Shown: positions 6,557-14,214 of the stretch, piece after piece
How positions within the stretch are numbered: the stretch's first letter is position 1
How the letters are laid out: every line of letters starts with the position of its first letter
Source of the DNA: Oscillospiraceae bacterium
Lineage (GTDB): Bacteria > Bacillota_A > Clostridia > Oscillospirales > Oscillospiraceae
NCBI GenBank assembly: GCA_017540945.1
Contig: JAFYAB010000073.1
Span: forward strand, 1-25,324
Length of the DNA stretch: 25,324 nucleotides
Direction of reading: 5' to 3'
The notes under the pieces: model-generated
The model's database searches: none
What the model saw: the letters and a program-made list of their open reading frames with translations, nothing else
What the model was told of the DNA's origin: nothing
Made by a program: the position numbers and the translations under genes

Positions 6557-8376
6557 CGCTTTTCCTCCTGATGAAAAAACTGATAGACCGCGGCGGCCGC
6601 ATCCCTTGGAAGAACACTTTGCAGCTCCTGCAGGCCGGCCTGACGAACGGCGGAAACGGTCTTAAATCGCTTCAGCAGCTCTGTTCTTCGTTTTTCTCCG
6701 ATACCGGGTATTTTGTCCAGGGTACTTCCCTTCATGCGTTTGCCGCGCAGCTTCCTGTGATAACTGACGGCAAATCTGTGGGTTTCTTCCTGTATGCTGC
6801 CGACGAGAGCAAAGACGCTCTGTTTTCCTGAGATCCCGATCTCCTCGCCCTCCGGCGTCACAAGGGCCCTTGTTCGATGACGATCGTCCTTGACCATTCC
6901 GAATATCGGGATCCGGATCCCCATTTCGCAAAGCTCCCGCAGTACAGTTTGGGCGTGATTGACGCCGCCGTCGATCAGCAGCAGATCCGGCGCCTTCTCA
7001 AAGCCCTTATCCCCTTCCAGATAATGATCAAAACGTCTGTGCAGCACCTGGCGCATGGATGCATAGTCGTCCTGCTCCTCCAGCCCTTCCAGCTTGAAAT
7101 GTCGATAGGCGGATCTCAAGGGCTTCCCATCCTCGAAAACAACCATGGAAGCTACGATGTCCGTACCGGAGAGATTGGAAATATCGTAGGATTCCATTCT
7201 GCGCGGCTGCCGTTCCATCTTCAGCATCTGCCGCAGGAGTTCTATTGTCCCGCGCAGCTTTTCCTCTTTGCTGGTGATCCGCTCGGCTTCCTGTTTCGCG
7301 TTTTGTACCGCCAGCTCCACCAGCTTGGTGCCGTCCCCTCTCTGGGGCACACGGATTTGGACCCGTTTTTTCAGGGTTTGCAGCAGAAGCTCAGCGAACA
7401 GGGCGGCATCCTCGATCTCCACGGGCAGCAGGATCTGCTTCGGCGCGGCGCCTCTTGTCAGATAATACTGCTTGACAAGGGAAGAAACGACCTCCGCAGG
7501 ATCGTCGGCATAAGGCAGGATCTCATAGTCCTTATCCACCAGATCGCCGTCTACATAGTGCAGAACCGCAAAACAGCTCTTTGCCTCGGTCTGGGCAAAG
7601 CCGATGGCGTCGGTATCCGCCATTCCTCCTGCGGTAACGAGCTGCTTCTGTCCAAGGGCCTCTATGGCGTTCATCCTGTCGCGAAGCTGGGCGGCTCGTT
7701 CAAATTCCAATGACTCGGAAGCGGCAAGCATTTTTTCTCGCAGCTTCGCCGCCACGGGTTTATAATTCCCCGCAAGGAGTCCGGCAGCCTGTTGTATCCG
7801 TTCCCGGTATTCGGCCTGATTCGGGTCTCCTCTGCACCAGCCGTCGCAGTTACCCATTTGGAAGTTCAGACATGGACGCTCCCTTCCGATCTCCTTTGGA
7901 AACTGCTTTCCGCAGCCCGGGAGCTTGAAGGTCAGACGCAGGGTATCGATCACCTTCTGGGTCAGATACCGGCCTCCGTAGGGCCCGTAATACCGGGCGC
8001 CGTCGTCCAGCACCTTTGCGGCAAGCGTCATCTGCGGATAGTCTTCCGAAAGATCCAGTCTCAGGTAAGGATACCCCTTGTCGTCCTTCAACAGGATGTT
8101 GTATTTTGGCAGATAGCGCTTGATGAGGCTGCACTCCAGGACCAGAGCTTCAAATTCGGACGCGGCTATGATCACGTCGAAATGATCCACCTTCGAGACC
8201 ATGAGCCTTGTCTTGGGCGAGTGCGCGGAGGATTCTATGAAATATTGACTGACCCGGTTCTTCAGCTTCTTGGCTTTCCCGACGTAAATGACCTCGTTGG
8301 CCTTGTTCTGCATCAGATAGACGCCGGGCGACAGAGGCAGGGAAAGCGCTTTTTCCTTCAGTTCCGTTTTGGTCAT
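6553..8376 (-). CDS. uvrC: Excinuclease ABC subunit C
   Basis: UvrC makes the dual incisions of nucleotide-excision repair after UvrA/UvrB damage recognition. The 607-residue protein shows every expected part. An N-terminal GIY-YIG nuclease has Gly18-Val-Tyr20 and Tyr31-Val-Gly33, with Arg41. Four cysteines (155, 169, 177, 181) are positioned like the iron-sulphur ligands reported for UvrC. The UVR domain that contacts UvrB is at about 207-241. The RNase-H-like 5'-incision domain starts at about 390 (MESYDISNLSGTDIVASMVV). C-terminal helix-hairpin-helix motifs include LDKIPGIGEKRRTELLKRF. ATG 8376 has GGGAGGG 6-12 bases upstream. It lies 61 bases after the HPr-like gene, separated by a hairpin. 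Confidence 0.96.
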   Translation of the reverse strand: MTKTELKEKALSLPLSPGVYLMQNKANEVIYVGKAKKLKNRVSQYFIESSAHSPKTRLMVSKVDHFDVIIAASEFEALVLECSLIKRYLPKYNILLKDDKGYPYLRLDLSEDYPQMTLAAKVLDDGARYYGPYGGRYLTQKVIDTLRLTFKLPGCGKQFPKEIGRERPCLNFQMGNCDGWCRGDPNQAEYRERIQQAAGLLAGNYKPVAAKLREKMLAASESLEFERAAQLRDRMNAIEALGQKQLVTAGGMADTDAIGFAQTEAKSCFAVLHYVDGDLVDKDYEILPYADDPAEVVSSLVKQYYLTRGAAPKQILLPVEIEDAALFAELLLQTLKKRVQIRVPQRGDGTKLVELAVQNAKQEAERITSKEEKLRGTIELLRQMLKMERQPRRMESYDISNLSGTDIVASMVVFEDGKPLRSAYRHFKLEGLEEQDDYASMRQVLHRRFDHYLEGDKGFEKAPDLLLIDGGVNHAQTVLRELCEMGIRIPIFGMVKDDRHRTRALVTPEGEEIGISGKQSVFALVGSIQEETHRFAVSYHRKLRGKRMKGSTLDKIPGIGEKRRTELLKRFKTVSAVRQAGLQELQSVLPRDAAAAVYQFFHQEEKR

Positions 8377-8400
8377 CGGAATCCCTCCCGGATAGAACTT

Positions 8401-8430
8401 GCCCCAAAGACCGAAGACGGCCTTTGGGGC
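8401..8430 (-). other. GC-rich hairpin between HPr-like gene and uvrC (no U-tract)
   Basis: On the minus strand, GCCCCAAAG..CTTTGGGGC forms a nearly perfect 13-bp stem with a tight UCUU loop. It sits 7 bases after the HPr-like stop and about 24 bases ahead of uvrC. No T-run follows on either strand, so it is not a standard terminator. It may shield the 3' end of an upstream processed mRNA or cause partial termination. Confidence 0.6.
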
Positions 8431-8437
8431 TAAACGC

Positions 8438-8698
8438 TCAGAACAGATCCTCTTCCAGCATATCTGCCAGAGTCTTGACTGCTTCCTCTTCGTCCGGACC
8501 TTCGGCGGAGATGGTCACCTCAGTCCCTGTGACAATCGCCATGGAAAGGACCCCGAGCAGACTCTTAGCGTTGATTTTGCGCTCTTCAGCTTCGATCCAA
8601 ATACTGGAACGGAAATCGTTCGCTTTCTGAATGAAGTATGTAGCCTGCTTGTTGTGCAGTCCGGAAGCGCATTTTACGACGGTAGTTACACTGAACAT
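8438..8698 (-). CDS. HPr-family phosphocarrier / regulatory protein
   Basis: This 86-residue protein has the HPr fold pattern. HPr carries phosphate from enzyme I to sugar permeases at His15, and in Firmicutes also acts in carbon catabolite control when phosphorylated at Ser46. Here His15 (GLHNKQA) and Ser46 (NAKSLLGVLSM) are both present, but the usual Arg17 of GLHARPA is Lys and the following Pro is Gln. Arg17 helps stabilise the phosphohistidine, so phosphotransfer could be altered, and a mainly regulatory (Crh-like) role is possible. There is no ptsI neighbour. The gene has its own promoter and a GAGGTG ribosome site. Confidence 0.88.
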   Translation of the reverse strand: MFSVTTVVKCASGLHNKQATYFIQKANDFRSSIWIEAEERKINAKSLLGVLSMAIVTGTEVTISAEGPDEEEAVKTLADMLEEDLF

Positions 8699-8747
8699 AA
8701 TGTCACCTCGCAGGGAGGGTGTCTCTCACCCCCGAATAAGCATTGTA

Positions 8748-8776
8748 ACTATACACATTTCCGATCGAAATGTCAA
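8748..8776 (-). promoter_or_regulatory. Promoter of the HPr-uvrC-rsmD operon
   Basis: On the minus strand, TTGACA (8776-8771), a 17-base spacer and TATAGT (8753-8748) lie 49 bases before the HPr start, in the gap after mutS2. This is the clearest promoter for the downstream minus-strand genes as far as the terminator at 3494. Confidence 0.88.
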
Positions 8777-8836
8777 GTATTATCTTACATAACTGCTTAT
8801 GCGACATTTTGTGAAACTGAGCAAGCCCTCCGGCCG

Positions 8837-11209
8837 CTATGCCAGCTCCGCAATGGTAACGCCGTCCTCGCCCTCGCCGTATACGCCCAGGCGGAATTTT
8901 TTGACATGCTTGTTATGCCGCAATTCCTCATGGACCGTTTTTCTCAACACACCGGTGCCCTTTCCATGGATGATGCGTACCTGGGTCAGATTTGCCATAA
9001 AGGCATTGTCAAGGAAGATCGTCAGGACCGCAGAGGCCTCCAGCGCGTCCATTCCGCGCAGATCCAGCTCCGGTGATTGGGCAGTGTTTTTGAATTCACG
9101 GCGGGTCTTTTCAATGTATCTCCCGGCATCCGTCGCTTCGTTCTCCAACAGGTAGACCTCGTCCGGTTTTACATTGACCTTCATGATCCCCGCCTGAAGC
9201 TGATAGGAGCCGTCCTTATTGACCGCCAGAACCGTCGCCTTCGTGCCGAGCTTCAGAAGCTCCACCGTGTCCCCGGCCCGGATCTCACGGCTGGGCTTGG
9301 GCCGCTGAGGCTGATCCTTCTTCGGAGCAAGCTTGCTCTCGGCCTCGTTGATCTGACGGCGAAGCTCCGCCTGCCGGGCATTGACGCCCTGGACGTCGGC
9401 GCTGTCCTTCATCTGCTTGCGCAGCGTTTTCAATTCCTCATAGACAGAATTTGCCGTGCGCCGGGCCTCCTCCAGAATCATCTGGGCCTCGCGCCGCGCC
9501 TGGGCTTCGGCCCTTTCCTTTTCCTTTTTGATCTGTGCGTAGTATTCCTCAGACTTCTGCTGCGTGCGCATGGTCTGCTGACGAAGACGTTCAGCCTCAA
9601 TTCGGGCGTTTTCCATCTGCTGTCGCTGCTGCTCCAGCTGATCGAGCACTTCCTCGAAGTCCAGATCATTCTGGCTCACGGTGTTCCGCGCGGAATCGAT
9701 GATCTCCTCCGGCAGCCCGAGGCGGCGGGAGATGGCGAAGGCGTTGGATTTGCCCGGAACCCCGATCAGCAGCTTATAGGTGGGCTTAAGGGTCTCCACG
9801 TCGAATTCACAGGCTGCGTTGGTAACGCCCGCCGTACGCATAGCGAATACCTTCAGTTCCGCATAGTGGGTCGTCGCGGCTACACGGCTTCCCTTGTTTC
9901 TGCAATACTCAATGAGCGAAATGGCAAGGGCGGCGCCCTCGGCGGGATCTGTGCCTGCGCCCAGCTCATCGAAGAGGACGAGGGAACGCTCGTCGCACTG
10001 ATCCACCACCTGCACGATATTCCGCATATGGGCGGAGAAGGTGGAAAGGCTCTGCTCAATGCTCTGTTCATCGCCGATATCCGCCAGGACCATGTCAAAC
10101 ACGGAAATACAGCTTCCTTCCGCCGCCGGGATGTGCAGGCCGCATTCCGCCATGAGTGTCAGAAGTCCGATGGTTTTCAGGGTCACGGTCTTTCCGCCTG
10201 TGTTGGGGCCCGTGATAATCAGCGTGTCGAAGTCCTTGCCCAGGTGTACGGATACGGGTACGACAGTTTTTGCGTCGATCAGCGGATGTCTGGCCTGAAT
10301 CAGCTCCAGGCGGCCGTCGTCCCGGATCTCCGGAGCCGTCGCCTTCATGCGGAAGGAAAGCTTCGCCCTGGCGAAAATCGCGTCCAGATCCACCAGCAGC
10401 GTATAGTCCTGAGCGATCGTTTCCCGGTGATTCGCGGCTTCTGCGGAAAGCTCCGCCAGAATGCGCTCAATCTCTTTCTTCTCCTTCAAAAGAAGCTCCC
10501 GCAGAGCGTTATTGGCGTTCACGGAGGACATGGGCTCCACAAAGAATGTGGAGCCGGTGGAGCTGACGTCATGGATCAGTCCGGGGATCTCATTTTTGAA
10601 TTCTGCCTTGACGGGGACGACATAGCGATCCTGCCGGAGGGTAATAATGGGATCCCGCAAAAACTTGGCGTAGCTGGGAGAAGTGATCAGTTTTTGCAGA
10701 CTCTCTTTGATCTTGGCACTCTGTATCCGCATATGGCGACGAATATCCGCCAGCTCCGGACTGGCCGCGTCCGCGATCTCGTCCTCGGAGAGAATCGCGC
10801 CGGTGATCCGTTCTTCCAGATAGCGATTGGGCGTCAACGCGGCAAACATCCAGTCAAGAGAGGTATTTGCGCAGGCTCCGTCGTAATATTCCTTCGCACT
10901 TCTCGCGCAGCGAAGGACGCCAGCGATCTGCAGCAGTTCTTTGGGATTTAAGCAGCCGCCCCGATCAGCCCGATCCAGGCTGGCTCGTACATCCTGTACG
11001 TCTTGAAATGCCGGACTGGATCGAAGATCGATCAAGCGGCAGGCATCGCTGGTCTGAGTCTGCAGGTTCAGAACGTCCTCCCGATCGGAAACCGGCGTCA
11101 GCTTCAGACAGCGCTCCTTGGCCTCGCTGCTGACGGCGGATTGGGCCAGCAGCTCCAGGATACGGGTCAGCTCCAATTTTTGCAGAGATTTTTCGTATAG
11201 TTCGGTCAT
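8837..11209 (-). CDS. mutS2: Endonuclease MutS2 / ribosome-rescue factor RqcU
   Basis: The protein is 790 residues, the normal size of MutS2. The N-terminal core and lever region are followed by an ABC-type ATPase with Walker A GPNTGGKT (334-341) and Walker B LVLFDELGAGTDP (410-422). A long charged coiled coil runs from about 510 to 640, followed by a KOW-like linker. The C-terminal Smr domain (about 715-790) has LDLRGMDALEA and HGKGTGVLR, the catalytic motifs. MutS2 suppresses recombination in some bacteria, and in B. subtilis it senses collided ribosomes and splits them for quality control. Its start overlaps the recO stop (ATGA). It is the last gene of the yqfC cluster; I see no clear terminator before the next promoter at 8776. 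Confidence 0.96.
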   Translation of the reverse strand: MTELYEKSLQKLELTRILELLAQSAVSSEAKERCLKLTPVSDREDVLNLQTQTSDACRLIDLRSSPAFQDVQDVRASLDRADRGGCLNPKELLQIAGVLRCARSAKEYYDGACANTSLDWMFAALTPNRYLEERITGAILSEDEIADAASPELADIRRHMRIQSAKIKESLQKLITSPSYAKFLRDPIITLRQDRYVVPVKAEFKNEIPGLIHDVSSTGSTFFVEPMSSVNANNALRELLLKEKKEIERILAELSAEAANHRETIAQDYTLLVDLDAIFARAKLSFRMKATAPEIRDDGRLELIQARHPLIDAKTVVPVSVHLGKDFDTLIITGPNTGGKTVTLKTIGLLTLMAECGLHIPAAEGSCISVFDMVLADIGDEQSIEQSLSTFSAHMRNIVQVVDQCDERSLVLFDELGAGTDPAEGAALAISLIEYCRNKGSRVAATTHYAELKVFAMRTAGVTNAACEFDVETLKPTYKLLIGVPGKSNAFAISRRLGLPEEIIDSARNTVSQNDLDFEEVLDQLEQQRQQMENARIEAERLRQQTMRTQQKSEEYYAQIKKEKERAEAQARREAQMILEEARRTANSVYEELKTLRKQMKDSADVQGVNARQAELRRQINEAESKLAPKKDQPQRPKPSREIRAGDTVELLKLGTKATVLAVNKDGSYQLQAGIMKVNVKPDEVYLLENEATDAGRYIEKTRREFKNTAQSPELDLRGMDALEASAVLTIFLDNAFMANLTQVRIIHGKGTGVLRKTVHEELRHNKHVKKFRLGVYGEGEDGVTIAELA

Positions 11210-11961
11210 AGTATTTCTCCGTAATGCAATAAAGACTTATAAAAGTCCAGCGTATAAAAGCTCTGTTCCAGCTGGGTCATCAGAAAGGCCTCCGTGACGG
11301 AGCTCAGCTCCCGTTGGCTGTCCTCATCCAGACGAAAAGAAAACAGGCGCTTTGGATCGCACCAGACAATGTAGCGCATAGCCAGGAGCATAGCCTGATT
11401 CAAGGGCATGCGGATGCCGCTTTCGGTACCCCGGCAGGATGCGCAAAACAGAGCGCCTCGGGAGAGATCGAAACGATCCGGCTCCTCATTTCCGCAGATG
11501 GCGCAGGCGGTCAGGTCCGGGGTAAAGCCAGCCAGACAGGCTAGGCGCAGCTCAAAAGCAGCCTTCACCAGCGGCTGAGGCTTTTGAAGCTTGCCCAGTG
11601 CGTAGAGCGCGTTGCAGAGCAGCGCCATCAGCTCCGGGTTCGGCGCATCCTCCTGGGCCACGGCGCCTGCAGCCTGTGCAAAATATGAGCCCAGTGCCAG
11701 CAGCTCGAGCTTGTCCCGAAGCTGACGGAACTGCTCGATCGGCTGCGCCTCCTGTACCGTCAGTTTTCCGCGGTATTCGTTCAGCGTAAATTCCGAAAGC
11801 GTCAGCAGCTGACAGGCGCCTTTCATGGGTGAATTACCGCGCCGTACCCCTCTGGCCTTAACCGTAAGCAGTCCCCGGTCCTTAGAAAGGAGATCCATCA
11901 GCTTGTCTGCCTCGTTGATCTCCACTTCCCGGAGTACGATCGCCTCTGTCTTGATATACAT
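11206..11961 (-). CDS. recO: DNA repair protein RecO
   Basis: RecO anneals single-stranded DNA and, with RecR, loads RecA at gaps. The 251-residue protein starts MYIKTEAIVLREVEINEADK, the typical OB-fold opening. Four zinc ligands are visible: Cys153 and Cys156, then Cys173 and Cys176 (CAIC...CASC). ATG 11961 is preceded by GGAGTAAAC. The open frame continues upstream to 12093, but that extension is arginine-rich and lies in the yqzL region. Position between era/yqzL and mutS2 is the usual Firmicutes neighbourhood. Confidence 0.95.
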   Translation of the reverse strand: MYIKTEAIVLREVEINEADKLMDLLSKDRGLLTVKARGVRRGNSPMKGACQLLTLSEFTLNEYRGKLTVQEAQPIEQFRQLRDKLELLALGSYFAQAAGAVAQEDAPNPELMALLCNALYALGKLQKPQPLVKAAFELRLACLAGFTPDLTACAICGNEEPDRFDLSRGALFCASCRGTESGIRMPLNQAMLLAMRYIVWCDPKRLFSFRLDEDSQRELSSVTEAFLMTQLEQSFYTLDFYKSLLHYGEIL

Positions 11962-12076
11962 GTTTACTCCGTAGATTCGTCGTCGGCGCGGCTTCGGCAG
12001 CCAACCGATACTGCAAATAGATCTCCGGCGAGCCGGAGCGTTCAAACGCCTTCCACAGCAAGAACGAATGATCCAT
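11882..12076 (-). CDS. yqzL: YqzL-family small protein, probably frameshifted at its C-terminus
   Basis: B. subtilis encodes the roughly 47-residue YqzL between era and recO. The same position here has an ATG (12076) with GGGAGG 8 bases upstream. The product starts MDHSFLLWKAFERSGSPEIY followed by LQYRL, which matches the family pattern of a short aromatic helix followed by G-x-x-x-Y-x-x-Y. After about residue 26 the frame diverges from the family and continues 80 bases into recO, for 64 residues in total. In the adjacent phase the sequence would end ...RADDESTE with a TAA inside the recO ribosome site, a more natural end. A single indel near 12000 is therefore suspected. The function of YqzL is unknown. 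Confidence 0.7.
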   Translation of the reverse strand: MDHSFLLWKAFERSGSPEIYLQYRLAAEAAPTTNLRSKHVYQDRGDRTPGSGDQRGRQADGSPF

Positions 12077-12144
12077 GACAAAAGCCTCCCCATTATGATC
12101 TGTTGGAAATAGCTTTTGCATGGAGCGCCTTGCTTATGCAGAGA

Positions 12145-13038
12145 TTATTGATCCGAGTATCCGAAATTCCGGATCATATAATCGCTGTCCCGCCAGTTCT
12201 CCTTGACCTTGATCCAGGTCTGAAGATAGACCTTTGTGCCCATGAAGCGCTCGCAGTCGGCTCTGGCCTGCGAGCTGATTTTCTTCAGCATCTGACCGCC
12301 CTTGCCGATGATGATGCCCTTATGACTGGCTTTTTCACAGTAGATGGTGGCGTCGATATCAACGACGCCGTTGTCCCGTTCGGAAAACCGTGTGATCTCC
12401 ACGGCGGTGCCGTGGGGGATCTCCTTCTCCAGGTTCCAAAGCATTTTTTCCCGGATGATCTCCGCGATGACCTGGCGCTCGGGCTGGTCGGAGCTCATGC
12501 CCTCCGGGAAGAACCACGGAGATTCGCAGGCGTAGTTCTCGCAGGTCCGGAGCAGATCTTCCACGCCCTCTCTCGTCCTGGCGGAAATGGGAATGATGGC
12601 GTCAAAGTCATAGGCGTCCTTATAGGCGCCAATGACAGCCAGAAGCTGATCCTTGTCCTCCATCTCGTCGATCTTGTTGATGACCAGAATCGCCGGAACG
12701 CTCAGCTGTTCAAAACGATCGATCAACGCCTGCTCCTGAGGACCGATGTTGGGAATGGGCTCCACCAGAAGCAAGGCCAGGTCCACGTCGGAAACGGATT
12801 CCTCCACTACGGATACCATATAGTCCCCCAGCTTTGTTCTGGGCTTGTGGAAACCCGGGGTGTCCATGAAAACGAATTGGGTATCGCCCCGGTCCAGGAT
12901 GCCGCAGATGCGGTTCCGGGTGGTCTGGGGTTTGTTGGAGACGATGGCGACCTTCTCCCCAACCAGGGCGTTGGTCAGCGTGGACTTGCCCACGTTCGGG
13001 CGGCCGCAGATGGCGATCATGGCTGATTTGGTGTTCAT
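12145..13038 (-). CDS. era: GTPase Era
   Basis: Era is an essential Ras-like GTPase that binds the 3' end of 16S rRNA and checks 30S maturation. The 297-residue protein has G1 GRPNVGKS (12-19), a switch region with KPQTTRN, G3 DTPG (59-62), G4 NKID (121-124) and G5 SAR (152-154). The C-terminal KH domain has GIIIGKGGQMLKKI (241-254). ATG 13038 has GGAG about 8 bases upstream. It lies 68 bases ahead of yqzL. The usual neighbours dgkA and cdd are missing, and a GNAT gene plus a repeat element sit upstream instead. Confidence 0.97.
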   Translation of the reverse strand: MNTKSAMIAICGRPNVGKSTLTNALVGEKVAIVSNKPQTTRNRICGILDRGDTQFVFMDTPGFHKPRTKLGDYMVSVVEESVSDVDLALLLVEPIPNIGPQEQALIDRFEQLSVPAILVINKIDEMEDKDQLLAVIGAYKDAYDFDAIIPISARTREGVEDLLRTCENYACESPWFFPEGMSSDQPERQVIAEIIREKMLWNLEKEIPHGTAVEITRFSERDNGVVDIDATIYCEKASHKGIIIGKGGQMLKKISSQARADCERFMGTKVYLQTWIKVKENWRDSDYMIRNFGYSDQ

Positions 13039-13069
13039 ATATGATTCTCCTTGGTTTCAGTTCGAGGTT

Positions 13070-13161
13070 CAAGGGGCAAGGTTCATGGGGCGAATACGCC
13101 GTAGGGGCGGCCATTGGCCGCCAGCCCGAGGCAGACGCTTCCCCGCAAGGGGCAAGGTTCA
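13070..13161. repeat. Intergenic repeat: 16-bp direct repeats around a GC palindrome
   Basis: CAAGGGGCAAGGTTCA occurs at 13070-13085 and again, identically, at 13146-13161. Between them lies GTAGGGGCGGCCATTGGCCG, whose core GGCGGCCAT/TGGCCGCC is a near-perfect palindrome. The GGGGCGGCC..GGCCGCC type is a familiar dispersed intergenic motif of Oscillospiraceae; that is recollection, not a search. The second direct-repeat copy contains the stop codon of the GNAT gene. Confidence 0.72.
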
Positions 13162-13701
13162 AATGCTTGGATCTGCGTTGAGGTAAAACTCGTAATAGAC
13201 CTGATCCTCCGCTTTGTTCTCATGTCCGACAGACTGTGCGCCGAGGACGCCGCCCATGTGTTCGTAAAAGCTCCTGGCGTTGAAATTGTGGGCGTTGCAT
13301 CCGCAGAAAAACTTGTCGAACCCGAACCTTCGGCATTCCTCCGTCACAAGGGCAAATGCCAGTTTCCCGAGGCCCCTGTGCTGATAGGGCGGCAGAAAGT
13401 AGAGGCTGTTCAGGCAAAAGTCGAAGTCCTTATAGGGCCCGTAGCCGCAGGGACCAACGTAGAGATAGCCCACGCAGTCCGCGCCGTCCATCGCGAGCCA
13501 GACGACGTTTTTCGGATCGCTGATCCTGGCAAGGTCTCTGGAGCTGTGGAACGGATAATCGTAGTCGTCGATCATCTCATCCGGGTAGATGCCCCGGTAG
13601 GTGGCGTCCCAGACCCTTCGCCGGGTCTCTGTCAGGATCGGTGCGTCTTCCGGAGCGGCTTTTTGAAAGACGAGCTTCAACTCTCCGTTTTCAACGTTCA
13701 T
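13159..13701 (-). CDS. GNAT-family N-acetyltransferase
   Basis: This 180-residue acetyl-CoA-dependent acyltransferase has an unknown substrate. Motif A reads LYFLPPYQHRGLGKLAFA, with the pyrophosphate-binding Q-H-R-G-L-G-K at 107-113. NFNARSFYEHMGG (139-151) is the common C-terminal GNAT signature. It begins 6 bases after the ybeY stop with only a weak ribosome site, so it is probably coupled to ybeY. GNAT enzymes are not part of the standard cluster, and the repeats after it suggest a local insertion. Confidence 0.87.
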   Translation of the reverse strand: MNVENGELKLVFQKAAPEDAPILTETRRRVWDATYRGIYPDEMIDDYDYPFHSSRDLARISDPKNVVWLAMDGADCVGYLYVGPCGYGPYKDFDFCLNSLYFLPPYQHRGLGKLAFALVTEECRRFGFDKFFCGCNAHNFNARSFYEHMGGVLGAQSVGHENKAEDQVYYEFYLNADPSI

Positions 13702-13707
13702 TTTTCT

Positions 13708-14214
13708 TTACCGTTCCAGGTCGATCATCTGACAGATGGCCTCTTCCCTGGCCCGCATCTGTTTTTTCATGGGGCCCTCGTCCACGTGGTCGTAGCCCAG
13801 CAGATGCAGGATGGAGTGGATGGTCAGATAGCCCAGCTCCCGCTTGACGCTGTGGCCGAACTCCTCCGCCTGTGCCTTGGCCTTCTCATAGGAGATGGCC
13901 ATATCCCCCAGGGGCAGCAGGCCGGTCTCAGGATCCAGGTACTCCGTCAGATCCTTCGGCAGCTTCCCCGGCTCGAAGCGAAACATGGGGAACGAGAGCA
14001 CGTCTGTCTCTTTGTCGATGTCACGATAGGCCTTGTTGATGGCGCGAATGGTCTGGTTGTCGGCCACCAGGACGTTGATCTCACAAGGCGCGTTCACACG
14101 TTCCGCCTCCAGGGCGGCCTCAATGCACTTTTTCAGATGCAGCCAAAGCGGCAGGCGTCGGATGCCTTTTCCGATCTGAAAGCTAATCACAATCTTGTGC
14201 TTCATCGAATTCAT
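13708..14214 (-). CDS. ybeY: Endoribonuclease YbeY (rRNA maturation)
   Basis: YbeY is a zinc-dependent endoribonuclease needed for 16S rRNA 3'-end processing and 70S quality control. The 168-residue protein carries the zinc motif HSILHLLGYDH (133-143), in which His133, His137 and His143 are the ligands. The usual HGxLHLxGYDH has Gly at the second position, here Ser. TDVLSFPMF (70-78) is also conserved. The start overlaps the phoH stop (ATGA). A second ATG three codons later is possible. Confidence 0.95.
   Translation of the reverse strand: MNSMKHKIVISFQIGKGIRRLPLWLHLKKCIEAALEAERVNAPCEINVLVADNQTIRAINKAYRDIDKETDVLSFPMFRFEPGKLPKDLTEYLDPETGLLPLGDMAISYEKAKAQAEEFGHSVKRELGYLTIHSILHLLGYDHVDEGPMKKQMRAREEAICQMIDLER

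Noticed and set aside
9077..10951. A 624-residue plus-strand open frame opposite mutS2.
   Set aside because: It is a shadow of mutS2, whose domains and motifs fit the minus strand throughout; the plus frame has no recognisable motif or ribosome site.
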